34,470 nt of DNA from Pseudomonadota bacterium (GTDB taxonomy: Bacteria; Pseudomonadota; Alphaproteobacteria; Sphingomonadales; Sphingomonadaceae). A model generated the notes under the pieces. That model saw nothing but the letters and a program-made list of their open reading frames with translations. It was not told the origin of the DNA and ran no database searches. Position numbers and translations under genes: made by a program. Shown here piece after piece: positions 25,280-33,845 of the stretch. Position 1 is the first letter of the stretch. Each line of letters begins with the position of its first letter. The stretch is from NCBI GenBank assembly GCA_021847605.1, contig JAJZQN010000039.1, positions 1 to 34,470 of the forward strand, read 5' to 3'.

Positions 25280-26311
25280 ATGCTGCTGCCAACGGTCGCT
25301 GCGGGAATGATGATGATGGGTGGACAGGCTGCGGGCGTTGCGCAGCCCCGGCTGGAAACGGCGGCGATTGCCGTTCTGGCCATGCAGCAGGCCGAACAGC
25401 CCTCCGTCCCCGGAACCCCGCCATCGGCCGTACCGGCAGCTACCGCCACGACCCCACCCGTGCAGGACGATAATCCCGCCGACGACATCGTCGTTACCGG
25501 TGACAAGGGCGCGCCGCGTGGCGATCCGCTGGAACAGCTCAATGCCAAGAGTTTCGAGGCGGTGCAGTCGGTCGACAAGGCGGTCGTGGAGCCGGTGGCA
25601 AAGGCCTATAACAAGGGGCTGCCCCGGCCGGTGCGCAAGGGGCTGCGCAACTTCTTCTCCAATCTTCAGGAGCCGGTGGTGTTCGCCGCCTATCTGCTCC
25701 AGTTCAAGCCGGGCAAAGCGTTTGAGACGGTCGGCCGCTTTGGCGTGAATTCGACGCTCGGCTTCCTCGGCCTGTTCGACGTCGCAAAGCGCAAGCCTTT
25801 CTACCTGCCGCATCGCAACAATGGTCTGGCCAACACGCTGGGCTATTATGGCATCGGGCCGGGGCCATATATGTATCTGCCCATCATCGGGCCGACCACC
25901 CTGCGCGACATTGTGGGCGATACGGTGGACAAGATGATCGTGCCGCTGGCGGTGGGCAAACCGTTTAATTCGCCATCCTATGTCATTCCCGCGACGATCA
26001 TCAACCAGCTTGGCGAACGTGCCGCGTTCGATGAGACGATTCAGGCGATCCGCAAGGAAGACGATCCCTATACGGTCTACAAAAATCTCTATCTGAAGCA
26101 GCGCAAGGCAGAGATTGAGGCGCTGCACGGGCGGACGACCGGCGACACCATCATACCCATTTATGGCGAAGATATTCGCACGCCCGGCAAGAAGGGCGCA
26201 CCGCCGCTGACATTGCCTGATCCCTATGCGTCGGATTTGGATAATGACACCGCGCCAGCGCCAGCGCCAGCGCCAGAACCGGCACCGGAAACGGCTCCCT
26301 CGCCGCAATAA
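25280..26311 (+). CDS. mlaA: MlaA family outer-membrane phospholipid protein (VacJ-like)
   Basis: A 343-residue protein of the Mla pathway that removes misplaced phospholipids from the outer leaflet. Core motifs are VNSTLGFLGLFDVA (about 154-167), GYYGIGPGPYMYLPIIGPTTLRD (about 190-212) and IPLAV-type text before FNSP. MlaA of E. coli is a lipoprotein, but this sequence has no cysteine at all, so no lipobox. The N terminus is long and weakly signal-like, followed by a Pro/Ala linker. The C-terminal tail has AP repeats coded by four tandem GCGCCA units at 26252-26275. GAGGA lies seven bases before ATG. No mlaBCDEF genes are in view. Confidence 0.9.
   Translation: MLLPTVAAGMMMMGGQAAGVAQPRLETAAIAVLAMQQAEQPSVPGTPPSAVPAATATTPPVQDDNPADDIVVTGDKGAPRGDPLEQLNAKSFEAVQSVDKAVVEPVAKAYNKGLPRPVRKGLRNFFSNLQEPVVFAAYLLQFKPGKAFETVGRFGVNSTLGFLGLFDVAKRKPFYLPHRNNGLANTLGYYGIGPGPYMYLPIIGPTTLRDIVGDTVDKMIVPLAVGKPFNSPSYVIPATIINQLGERAAFDETIQAIRKEDDPYTVYKNLYLKQRKAEIEALHGRTTGDTIIPIYGEDIRTPGKKGAPPLTLPDPYASDLDNDTAPAPAPAPEPAPETAPSPQ
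26252..26275. repeat. Four tandem copies of GCGCCA in the mlaA 3' end
   Basis: The hexamer repeats four times without error and codes for alternating Ala-Pro in the C-terminal tail. Such tracts can change copy number by slippage. Because the unit is six bases, any change keeps the reading frame. Confidence 0.9.
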
Positions 26312-26333
26312 TCCGGGCCTGTCGATCGACAGC

Positions 26334-26369
26334 AAAAGGGCGCCTTCCCATCGGGAAGGCGCCCTTTTT
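26334..26369. terminator. Bidirectional intrinsic terminator between mlaA and glutamate dehydrogenase
   Basis: A perfect 12-bp GC-rich stem (GGGCGCCTTCCC, 26338-26349, against 26353-26364) has the loop ATC. TTTTT follows on the plus strand and AAAA precedes it, giving a U tract in both directions. It sits between convergent genes and should end both transcripts. Confidence 0.93.
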
Positions 26370-26419
26370 AATTTGGCGATAAAAATGGAGAGGGGCGGGG
26401 GCATATGCCCCCGCATCCC

Positions 26420-29400
26420 TTACCGACCCAGCAATCCGCGCGCCTGTCCGGCGATTTCCGCCAGCATCGCGACATTGGGCGTGGCGGCTGCCTTGGCGCG
26501 CTGAACCAGCGTGCGGAACTGGCGAACGCGCTCGCCCTTCACCTTCAGCCATGCCTCGACATGCTCGGCAATATCCTTGCCCTTGCCTTGAGCCAGGAAG
26601 TCGAGGCGCACCTGCTGCATGTCGCGGGCGACGCCGGAAATCAGCAGCCGTTCCCACGGGTCGGTCGGTTCCATGCGCGCGGCGGCGGACTGGACCCAAT
26701 CGATGCCCACCGTTTCGCCCAGATGGGTGAAGGCGCGGGTGAGGGCGAGTTCGTCCACCTTCATCTTGCCCGCCAGCGCCGCGATGCCGACGGCGCCGTC
26801 CAGTTTGAACAGGCCGGCGGTCCGGTGCGCCAGTGCCTCCGGCGCGCCCAATCCCAACAGCTTGTCGGTCACGGCGCCGGTGCGACGCAGCGCTTCCCCC
26901 GTCAACAGATCGTCGATTCGCTCGGCGAGCTGCTCGACGCCCTTCGCCAGCAGGGCATGGCCCGCCGCCGGCAGCGTGCCAGCCGGAACGCTGCGCAATA
27001 TGTCGGCGATCTGCGCCCGCATGCCGCCGGCGATATTGCCGAACATGGCGAGGCGGGCGGCTTCCGACATATCGGCTGCGTCAATATCCTCCCACAGGCT
27101 GCGAATGTCATAGAGACGCTCCGCAATCAGGAAGGCGCTGGCCAGATCGGCGAGCGAGCAGCCTTCTTCCTCCGCCAGTTCGAACGGATGGATGATGCCC
27201 AGACGGTTGACGATCCGGTTCGCCACCTTGGTCGCGATGATTTCCTTGCGCAGGGCATGGGCGGCAATCGCGTCGGCTTCCTTTTCCTGCATCGCAGGGG
27301 GGAATGCCGCCATCAGTTCGTCCGCCATGCTTTCGTCCGTGGCAAGGTCGCCCTGTTCGATCGCATCCTGCAACGCCAGTTTCGCGGTGGAAAGCAGCAC
27401 GGCCAGTTCCGGCCGGGTAAAGCCCTGACCATCCTGCCCCCGGCGCAAAAGCTGGTCATTGGCGGCCAGCCCTTCGACCTGACGATCCAGACGGCCCGTC
27501 TCCTCGAATGTTTCGATCAGCCGGACATAGGAGGCAAGGTCGGCCGCTCCGCCACTTTCTGCGATCGACAGGCCCAATGCCTGAAGCCGGTTATCCTCCA
27601 GCACGATGTCGCCGACCGCATCGGTCATGCTTTCCAGCAGGGCGTTGCGCGCGTCGAACGGCAGGCGGCCCTCGATCATCTCCTTGTTGAGGGCGATCTT
27701 GATATTGACCTCATTATCCGAACAATCGACACCGGCCGAATTGTCGATGAAGTCGGTGTTGATGCGCCCGCCCTTCAGCGAGAAGGCGATGCGGCCCGCC
27801 TGCGTGGTGCCAAGGTTCGCGCCTTCGCCGATCACCTTGACGCGCAGCTGTTCGGCATTGACGCGCAGGCGGTCGTTGGCGGGATCGCCGACATCGCCAT
27901 GGCTCTGACCGGCGGCCTTGACATAGGTGCCGATGCCGCCGAACCACAACAGGTCGGCCGGCGCCTTCAGGATCGCCGAGATGAGCGCGGTCGGCTCCAT
28001 TTCCGTGTCCGTAACGCCCAGCACCGTCTGCATTTCCGGCGTCAGCGCGATCTTCTTGAGCGCGCGGGAGAAAACGCCGCCGCCCTTGGAAATCAGCGCC
28101 TTGTCATAATCTTCCCAGCTTGAACGGGGCAGGGCAAACATGCGGTTGCGCTCTTCCCAGCTTTTGGCGGGATCGGGCGTGGGGTCGAAGAAGATGTGAC
28201 GATGGTCGAACGCCGCGACCAGCTTGATCGCCTTGCTCAGCAACATGCCGTTGCCGAACACGTCGCCCGACATGTCTCCGCAACCCACGACCTGCACCGG
28301 TTCGCTCTGCACATCGACGCCCATTTCGGCGAAGTGGCGCTGGACCGAAATCCATGCGCCGCGCGCGGTGATGCCCATGGCCTTATGATCATAGCCGTTG
28401 GAGCCGCCGCTGGCGAAGGCATCGCCCAGCCAGAAGCCGCGATCGAGCGCGATGGCGTTGGCCACGTCGCTGAACGTCGCCGTTCCCTTGTCGGCGGCGA
28501 CCACGAAATAGGGGTCGTCCCCGTCGCGCACCACGACGTCGGCGGGATGCTTCACCTTGCCCTTCACGATATTGTCGGTGATCGACAGCAGCGATCGGAT
28601 GAAGATGCGATAGCTTTCGGTGCCTTCGGTGAACCATGCGTCACGGTCGACCTGCGGGCTGGGCAATTGCTTGGGATAGAAACCGCCCTTGGCGCCGGTC
28701 GGCACGATGACGGCGTTCTTTACCCGCTGCGCTTTCATCAGGCCCAATATCTCCGTGCGGAAATCGTCGCGACGATCCGACCAGCGCAGGCCGCCACGGG
28801 CCACCGGCCCGGCGCGCAGGTGGATGCCCTCGACGCGGGGCGAGTAAACCCAGATTTCGCGCCATGGCAGCGGCGCGGGCAGGCCGGGCACCTGCGCGCT
28901 GTCCAGCTTGAACGCCAGTGCCTCGGCGGCGGCGTCGCTATAGAAATTGGTGCGCAGCGTCGCGGTGATGACGGCGCGCAGCAGGCGCAGCACACGGTCT
29001 TCGTCGATGGCCGTCACCTGTTCCAGCCCGGCATCGATCTCGGCCTGTGCCTGTGCGATCCGATCCTCGGCGCCATCGCGCGCGGCGGGGTTATGCAGCG
29101 CGTCGAACAGGGTGATCAGGTTGGCGGCCACGCCCTGCGATTTGCGCAGCGTTTCAGCGAACGTCGCCATGCCATAGGCAGAGCCGGTCTGACGCAGGTA
29201 TCGGAACAGGGCGCGCAGCAGCACGACGGAGCGTGGGGCCAAGTCGGCGGTGACGATCAGTTCGTTGAAGCGGTCATTTTCCGCCCGGCCTTCCAACACC
29301 TGCGCGATGGCTTCGGTCACGACGTCGGCGCGGGCGATGACGCCATCCGTATTGCCACCGGCGGGCAGTTCCAGCACGAAACGCTGCACATGGCCCAGCG

Positions 29401-31084
29401 ACCCGCCGTCCAGCGCGGTCGTCATTTCCTCGATCACGCGGAAACCGAAATTCTCGAACGCCGGGACCACTTCGGACAGGGCGATGGCGTCATGGCTGTA
29501 GAGTTTGAGGCGCAGCCGTTCCGCCCGGTCCTCTGCATTGCGATAAATACGGATCGATTTATCGTCCGCGCCGGTCAGGGCGTGGATCAGGCGAATATCG
29601 ATCGCCGCTTCTTCCGGCCCCGCGCCATTGCGATAGGCCATGGGGAAAGCACCGGCATAGCGTTGCGCCAGCGCGGCGGCGCGGCCTGCTTCCTCGGTTT
29701 CGGCGAGCGCTTCCTCGACCGCGGGGGTCCAGCCGCGCACCATCTGCTTCAGCAGCCGGTCCAGCGCCACATCGTCCGGCACGACGCCGCCTTCGCGCAG
29801 GTCGAGCGTGATGCGCAGCAGCGCAAGGCCGCCTTCCTCCAGCGCGATCGACCAGCTCAGCACGTTGCCGTTCGACGCCAGCGCCAGCATATCCTGAATG
29901 CTGGTGCGGCGCGCGGTCGACAATTCGTCGCGCGGCAGCCACACGAACGCATAAAGATGGCGGGCCAGCGCGCTGGTGGCCAGCGCCAGCTTGGGCCGTG
30001 GCCGGTCCGACAGCGACATGAACGTCAGCGCCAGCCGTTCCAGCGTCTCACGGTCGAACCCGACGAGGATGTCGTGGGGCAGGGCGGTCAGTGCATGGGC
30101 CAGCGCCTTGCCGGCATGACCCTGCGGGTCGAACCCGAACTTGTCCATCAACGAGGACAGGGCGGAACGCAGCAGCGGCACCTTGTCCGGCGTCGCCGAC
30201 AGACCCGAACTGGTCCACATGCCGGCATGGATCGACAGGGCGACGACGTTGCGGCCTTCCCGCACCGGGATGATGATGAGGTCCAGCAGCACCCGGCGGT
30301 GGATGCGCGAGAGGATGTTGGATTTGATGATGAGCGGCGTGCGCTTGCCTTCCTCGAACCAGGCAAAGGCCGCCTCGCGCGAAGCCGGCGCGATCAGCGC
30401 CTTGTCCCGCAAGGCGCAGATGCCCAGTTGCCCGCTGGTCTTGCCGTCGCGGTCACAGCGTTCATAGCCGGTCTGCGTGAAATGCCGGGCCAGGAACCAG
30501 CGCAGCAGGGCGGCTCCTTCCTCATCGGGAACGGCATCGGCGTCCGCGCCCATCGCCGCCTGCATCGGCGCCCAGTCGTTCACAGCCGCGCGGACATCCG
30601 CCAGCGCCTCTTCCAGCGACTTTTCCAGCGCGCGCCGCACCTTTGCATCGGCGCGGTCGGCCTCGATATAGATCATGGATTCGCGCCGCGCGCCCGGCGT
30701 GTCATCGTCCAGGATCGCCGACAGCGCGCCCTTGGCATCGCGCTTTACCGACAGGACCGGGTGGAGCAGGCGATGGATGGTGACATCCGCCGCCGCCAGC
30801 ACATGGGCAATCGAATCCACCAGGAACGGCATGTCGTCATTGACGATGGCGACGCGCATGAAGCGGCCATTGGCGCCTTCGCCCAGCGTTTCGACCGCGA
30901 TGGCGGCCTGCCCCGCCGTTTTGCCATTGGCGGTGTGACCAAGGAATATGGCCGCGGCCGCGACCGCTTCGCCGTCAAATCCTTCCCGCTCGCCCGGCAA
31001 TGCGCCGCTGGCAAGGGCACTTTCCAGTGCCTCCCGGATGAAAGTGTCGACTTGCTTGTTCTTGGGGTCCGCCACGGCCGTCAT
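26420..31084 (-). CDS. NAD-specific glutamate dehydrogenase, large (180-kDa) class
   Basis: A 1554-residue cytoplasmic enzyme that oxidises glutamate to 2-oxoglutarate and ammonium with NAD, a link between amino-acid catabolism and the TCA cycle. The N-terminal ~700 residues form the long ACT-like and helical regulatory part. The catalytic domain (about 730-1240) has GGLRWSDRRDDFRTE near 765, VPTGAKGGFYPKQL near 796 and DDPYFVVAADKGTATFSDVAN near 860. The C-terminal helical domain completes the length expected for the class. I chose the ATG with GAGAGG seven bases upstream. A Met eight codons earlier lacks such a site. A hairpin-forming AT-rich stretch lies in the promoter region. It is expressed alone and ends at a strong terminator. 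Confidence 0.96.
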   Translation of the reverse strand: MTAVADPKNKQVDTFIREALESALASGALPGEREGFDGEAVAAAAIFLGHTANGKTAGQAAIAVETLGEGANGRFMRVAIVNDDMPFLVDSIAHVLAAADVTIHRLLHPVLSVKRDAKGALSAILDDDTPGARRESMIYIEADRADAKVRRALEKSLEEALADVRAAVNDWAPMQAAMGADADAVPDEEGAALLRWFLARHFTQTGYERCDRDGKTSGQLGICALRDKALIAPASREAAFAWFEEGKRTPLIIKSNILSRIHRRVLLDLIIIPVREGRNVVALSIHAGMWTSSGLSATPDKVPLLRSALSSLMDKFGFDPQGHAGKALAHALTALPHDILVGFDRETLERLALTFMSLSDRPRPKLALATSALARHLYAFVWLPRDELSTARRTSIQDMLALASNGNVLSWSIALEEGGLALLRITLDLREGGVVPDDVALDRLLKQMVRGWTPAVEEALAETEEAGRAAALAQRYAGAFPMAYRNGAGPEEAAIDIRLIHALTGADDKSIRIYRNAEDRAERLRLKLYSHDAIALSEVVPAFENFGFRVIEEMTTALDGGSLGHVQRFVLELPAGGNTDGVIARADVVTEAIAQVLEGRAENDRFNELIVTADLAPRSVVLLRALFRYLRQTGSAYGMATFAETLRKSQGVAANLITLFDALHNPAARDGAEDRIAQAQAEIDAGLEQVTAIDEDRVLRLLRAVITATLRTNFYSDAAAEALAFKLDSAQVPGLPAPLPWREIWVYSPRVEGIHLRAGPVARGGLRWSDRRDDFRTEILGLMKAQRVKNAVIVPTGAKGGFYPKQLPSPQVDRDAWFTEGTESYRIFIRSLLSITDNIVKGKVKHPADVVVRDGDDPYFVVAADKGTATFSDVANAIALDRGFWLGDAFASGGSNGYDHKAMGITARGAWISVQRHFAEMGVDVQSEPVQVVGCGDMSGDVFGNGMLLSKAIKLVAAFDHRHIFFDPTPDPAKSWEERNRMFALPRSSWEDYDKALISKGGGVFSRALKKIALTPEMQTVLGVTDTEMEPTALISAILKAPADLLWFGGIGTYVKAAGQSHGDVGDPANDRLRVNAEQLRVKVIGEGANLGTTQAGRIAFSLKGGRINTDFIDNSAGVDCSDNEVNIKIALNKEMIEGRLPFDARNALLESMTDAVGDIVLEDNRLQALGLSIAESGGAADLASYVRLIETFEETGRLDRQVEGLAANDQLLRRGQDGQGFTRPELAVLLSTAKLALQDAIEQGDLATDESMADELMAAFPPAMQEKEADAIAAHALRKEIIATKVANRIVNRLGIIHPFELAEEEGCSLADLASAFLIAERLYDIRSLWEDIDAADMSEAARLAMFGNIAGGMRAQIADILRSVPAGTLPAAGHALLAKGVEQLAERIDDLLTGEALRRTGAVTDKLLGLGAPEALAHRTAGLFKLDGAVGIAALAGKMKVDELALTRAFTHLGETVGIDWVQSAAARMEPTDPWERLLISGVARDMQQVRLDFLAQGKGKDIAEHVEAWLKVKGERVRQFRTLVQRAKAAATPNVAMLAEIAGQARGLLGR

Positions 31085-31215
31085 TCGCCTACCTCTCAGC
31101 GCGGGCATGGCGCCCGCTTCGCTCGCTTACAGAGGAGGCGCTGCATCGTCGCCAGGCGTCTCCTCGGCTTGGGAGCGCTATATGCCCCCGGCACGCGGAT
31201 GGCTCAAGTCGCAGT

Positions 31216-31230
31216 CGAAATAAAATTTCG
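31216..31230. promoter_or_regulatory. Palindrome CGAAAT-AAA-ATTTCG upstream of glutamate dehydrogenase
   Basis: This 6-bp inverted repeat with a 3-bp spacer lies about 130 bases before the dehydrogenase ATG, in the most AT-rich part of the 260-bp intergenic region. GAAATAAAAT recurs 13 bases later. It may be an operator or part of the promoter. I see no other gene-like content in 31085-31346. Confidence 0.35.
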
Positions 31231-31346
31231 CTGCAATGAAATAAAATGAGGCAGCACAATTTGGCCGGCGCGCGGGAAAAGCGGCCGACCTTGTTCATCT
31301 TATCGGCGGATCGCGCCTTGTTGTCGAGCCTTGATTGGGCGTCTTC

Positions 31347-32654
31347 TTACTTCGCTACAGCCGTGATGACCTTGCGGATCAGGTCCGATCCCTCCGGCAG
31401 CGCGCCGACCAGCGCCAGCGTGCCGTCCGCTTCGCGCCGGGCGACGACGATGGCCAGTCCATCTTCATCGGTGGTGACGACGACCGGATCGATGGCCGCC
31501 GCTGTCTTCATGGCGCTTCGTGCCTTGTCTGGGCGGGCCGGCTTCGTGGGCGTTTCGGCCCGGCGCATCGCACGTTCGTCCCGCACCAGCGCCTTCAAAC
31601 CACCGGCATAGTCCGACAGATAGGACGCCAGCGTGCCAACGCCCATGCCCGCGGCCCATCCATGGTCCAGCGCGGTCGCATATTCGGTCACGCGCGTCTT
31701 GTCATATCCGGCGCCGAAAACCAGTTTGATGACGGCGGTCATCGGGCTGCGCGCCTGCGCCTTGATCCCGGAGCTGTCGAGCAATCGGGCATAATCGTCC
31801 GGCCGCGCCCGCGCCACCAGCGCGAAATCATAGGCAAGGCCCACGGCGCGATACAGGGCGGCATGGCTGCGCGCTTCGCTGGTGCGTACCAGTTCCGCGC
31901 CATCGCGCGCCAGTTCCAGCCAGTCTTCCAGCGGGGCATCCTCATCGGGTGCCTCCATGCCGGTCAGGTCCAGCGGTTCGTCGTCCTCGCCCAGATCGGC
32001 GGCGATCATGTTGGGGGTGGCGATCCCGGCTGGGCCGTCGGCCCACAGCGGCACGTCGCTCCGTTCGACCGGAGCCTGAAGCAGCGCCTGCTCCATTTCC
32101 CGTTCCAGCGCCTCGCGCTGGCTGCGGCCGGCGGCTTCCTTCCAACTGATGACGCCATACACGAAATCGATCGTGTCGTCGTCGGACGAAAAAGGCATCA
32201 ATATGCCGCGATACAGAATTTCCGCGCCGCGCTGGTTGATGAACTCCGCCTCGAATCCGATGGGGGCGGCATTGGCGACGATTTGCAGATAATGGTCGGT
32301 CAGGCGCGACAGGAGTGACCGGGCAGGGACATCGTGCAGATACTCGATTCGCCCTTCGATCTGACATTCCTCGCGCAGCGCGCCGCCCAGATAGACGATC
32401 GCAGGATTGTCCAGCCCGGTGCTGAAATCCAGCAGAACGCTGTTGGGGCCGAAATCCTCCACTTCTTCGGGGGACAGATCCTCGATAGAGGGCAGCGCGC
32501 GATCGCCCAGCAACGACGCCCAGTAATTATAGGCGCGCACCTGCATGCGCCGCTCTTCGGACGATGGCGCGCGGGGCGTTTCGATCGCCGCATCATGGGC
32601 ATAATCGAACACATCCTCGTCGCCGGCGCCGCCATGCCCCCGCAAATTATCCAT
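31347..32654 (-). CDS. PAS domain (PAS_5-like) protein of unknown function
   Basis: A 435-residue soluble protein. Residues about 40-180 resemble the PAS_5 sensor fold: RAYNYWASLLGDRALPSIEDLSPEEVEDFGPNSVLLDF, then NPAIVYLGGALREEC and ILMPFSSDDDTIDFVYGVISWKE. The remaining 250 residues contain acidic linkers and helical stretches without an obvious output domain, so it is not a plain kinase or cyclase. I use the internal ATG with AGGGA eight bases before it. The frame is open 35 codons further but that part looks non-coding and crosses the palindrome. It stands alone between glutamate dehydrogenase and tRNA-Thr. Confidence 0.78.
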   Translation of the reverse strand: MDNLRGHGGAGDEDVFDYAHDAAIETPRAPSSEERRMQVRAYNYWASLLGDRALPSIEDLSPEEVEDFGPNSVLLDFSTGLDNPAIVYLGGALREECQIEGRIEYLHDVPARSLLSRLTDHYLQIVANAAPIGFEAEFINQRGAEILYRGILMPFSSDDDTIDFVYGVISWKEAAGRSQREALEREMEQALLQAPVERSDVPLWADGPAGIATPNMIAADLGEDDEPLDLTGMEAPDEDAPLEDWLELARDGAELVRTSEARSHAALYRAVGLAYDFALVARARPDDYARLLDSSGIKAQARSPMTAVIKLVFGAGYDKTRVTEYATALDHGWAAGMGVGTLASYLSDYAGGLKALVRDERAMRRAETPTKPARPDKARSAMKTAAAIDPVVVTTDEDGLAIVVARREADGTLALVGALPEGSDLIRKVITAVAK

Positions 32655-32674
32655 CCGGTCGGTCCCTGACACAG

Positions 32675-32690
32675 GTAAAAAGCTTTTTAC
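32675..32690. promoter_or_regulatory. Perfect 16-bp palindrome before the PAS gene
   Basis: GTAAAAAGCTTTTTAC is fully self-complementary and centred 28 bases upstream of the PAS gene ATG. In that place it would overlap the promoter or the start of the transcript, as an operator would. I do not recognise the regulator. Confidence 0.45.
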
Positions 32691-32776
32691 GTGGGACTCG
32701 GCATGACAGCGGATGGTAAATTTGGCGTAAAGACGGCCACAGAGCGCACCCAATCGCAAAAGAGCAAATTGACCGC

Positions 32777-32805
32777 TTGTCCTGTCGCCCGACCGCTGTT
32801 ATCAG
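32777..32805 (+). promoter_or_regulatory. Candidate promoter of tRNA-Thr
   Basis: TTGTCC (32777-32782) and TATCAG (32800-32805) are 17 bases apart, the ideal spacing for the housekeeping sigma factor. The -10 match is modest. Transcription would start about five bases before the mature tRNA. Confidence 0.35.
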
Positions 32806-32816
32806 CCGCCGCCATC

Positions 32817-32892
32817 GCCGCTTTAGCTCAGTTGGTAGAGCACATCATTCGTAATGATGGGGTCACGTGTTCGAGTCACGTAAGCGGCACCA
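32817..32892 (+). tRNA. tRNA-Thr (anticodon CGT)
   Basis: The 76-base gene folds as a normal cloverleaf. The acceptor stem is GCCGCTT with AAGCGGC, the D arm contains AGCTCAGTTGGTAGAGC, and the anticodon stem CATCA/TGATG carries the loop TTCGTAA, so CGT reads ACG codons. The T loop is TTCGAGT, and CCA is coded at 32890-32892. The 3' end is a common target for site-specific integration, and base composition and gene type change right after it. Confidence 0.97.
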
Positions 32893-33131
32893 GAAACTCC
32901 AATAAATTCAATGGGTTGTTTCTGGTTTTGGATCAAAATCGCTTTGATCCACTTTCATCACCCATAACGTCCGGTGATCCGCAGAAATCTGCGAAAAACT
33001 GCCAATTCCCTCTTGGTGCGATTCAGCCCGACAGGTATATTGGATAAGCAGATCGTCTTTACCGACTGCACACCCCACCCCCACATCTCCCCTAAATACC
33101 CCCAAACCCAACAACCATTCCGCACGTCCCT
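32893..33131. other. Intergenic stretch after tRNA-Thr with several small hairpins
   Basis: There is no clear gene. The stretch holds GGATCAAA-ATCGC-TTTGATCC (32930-32950), CGCAGA-AA-TCTGCG (32980-32993), an 8-bp CCAGAAAC/GTTTCTGG pair beginning in the tRNA CCA, and the C-rich tract listed separately. An attachment core would be expected at its left edge, but the partner copy is not in the window. Confidence 0.5.
33073..33109 (-). other. Potential G-quadruplex before the HUH gene
   Basis: The minus strand has five G runs of 3, 5, 4, 5 and 4 separated by 3, 6, 6 and 1 bases, which satisfies the usual rule for a folded quadruplex. It lies 23 bases upstream of the Rep-like ATG. It could influence transcription or mark a replication origin; this is inference. 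Confidence 0.5.
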
Positions 33132-33632
33132 ATGAGAACATATCAAGACCAATTCGCATATCGTCAGGCATTTCACGATCTCGTCAGGATCGAGCAATTT
33201 GCCGATCCCTTTGCCGTGACCTTGACCCTGCGTCAGGGTCTGAACGGGTCTGGGGGTATGCAGGGTCAGTTCAAGCGTATCGAGAGATATGATGCAGAAC
33301 AGAATTTCCGGCATTTTACGAACCTGCTGAACCGACAGGTCTATGGTCATGCTGCGGAACGGTACGGCAAACGGGTGCAGGTCGTCCCGGTGTTAGAGGG
33401 TGGGACTTCCACCCGATACCACTATCATGCGATCATCGACTGTCCTCGACCAGAACTCCATTTCGAGTTTCCGGCCATGATCCGTAGCTGCTGGCTGCGG
33501 ACCCCATGGGGATATGACCAGATCGATATCCAATCCTCCTGCGACGAGGGTTGGACAAACTACATCAGCAAATTTCGCAGCAAGGTCGAATACGACATGT
33601 CGTTCGACTGGACCAACTGCCATCTGGATTGA
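33132..33632 (+). CDS. HUH endonuclease-like (rolling-circle Rep-type) protein
   Basis: A 166-residue protein with the three motifs of HUH nickases in order. Motif I is FAVTLTLRQ (27-35), motif II is RYHYHAIIDCP with His97-x-His99 as metal ligands, and motif III is NYISKFRSK with Tyr144 as nucleophile and Lys147. This layout is found in replication initiators of small rolling-circle plasmids and phages and in some transposases. It has one catalytic Tyr and no helicase domain. The ATG is the only usable start after an in-frame stop at 33093 and lacks a clear ribosome site. Base composition falls just after the gene. It is likely the replication or mobility gene of the element beside tRNA-Thr. 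Confidence 0.7.
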   Translation: MRTYQDQFAYRQAFHDLVRIEQFADPFAVTLTLRQGLNGSGGMQGQFKRIERYDAEQNFRHFTNLLNRQVYGHAAERYGKRVQVVPVLEGGTSTRYHYHAIIDCPRPELHFEFPAMIRSCWLRTPWGYDQIDIQSSCDEGWTNYISKFRSKVEYDMSFDWTNCHLD

Positions 33633-33818
33633 TTGCTGGGTCTAAACCCCTTCAACCATTTTTGCCTTTGTGACCTTTGCCAGCTTGGTTCGAACTCGGT
33701 TCGGACCTTGATTAAAGAGGTGTATCTAAAACACTTCAAAAGATATCTTAAAATTATCTATAAAAATCAACAAAGAAATAATTCAAGACCGTGCGAAGCA
33801 CCATCCGAAGGATGTAAT
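33633..33818. other. AT-rich gap between HUH and RHH genes
   Basis: About 190 bases with no convincing gene. A run of A and T around 33720-33785 is far below the GC level of the rest of the window, pointing to foreign origin and to a promoter for the regulator that follows. The frame open across it has poor codon use and no ribosome site. Confidence 0.5.
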
Positions 33819-33845
33819 ATGAAATACAGAAAGGAGGTTTTATAA
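33819..33845 (+). CDS. Eight-codon leader ORF directly before the RHH gene
   Basis: The ORF codes for MKYRKEVL, has AAGGA six bases before its ATG, and ends in TAA that directly adjoins the next ATG. The next gene's AAGGAGG (33831-33837) lies inside it, so ribosomes on the leader would cover and then reload at that site. It suggests translational coupling or attenuation; a chance ORF is possible at this length. Confidence 0.4.
   Translation: MKYRKEVL

Noticed and set aside
28196..31249. 1017-codon plus-strand frame
   Set aside because: Opposite the glutamate dehydrogenase catalytic and regulatory parts. Composition is that of an antisense frame and no motif is present.
33633..33845. 70-codon frame between the HUH and RHH genes
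   Set aside because: It starts at TTG without ribosome site, crosses the AT-rich promoter-like stretch, and its end is the leader ORF, which has its own better start.
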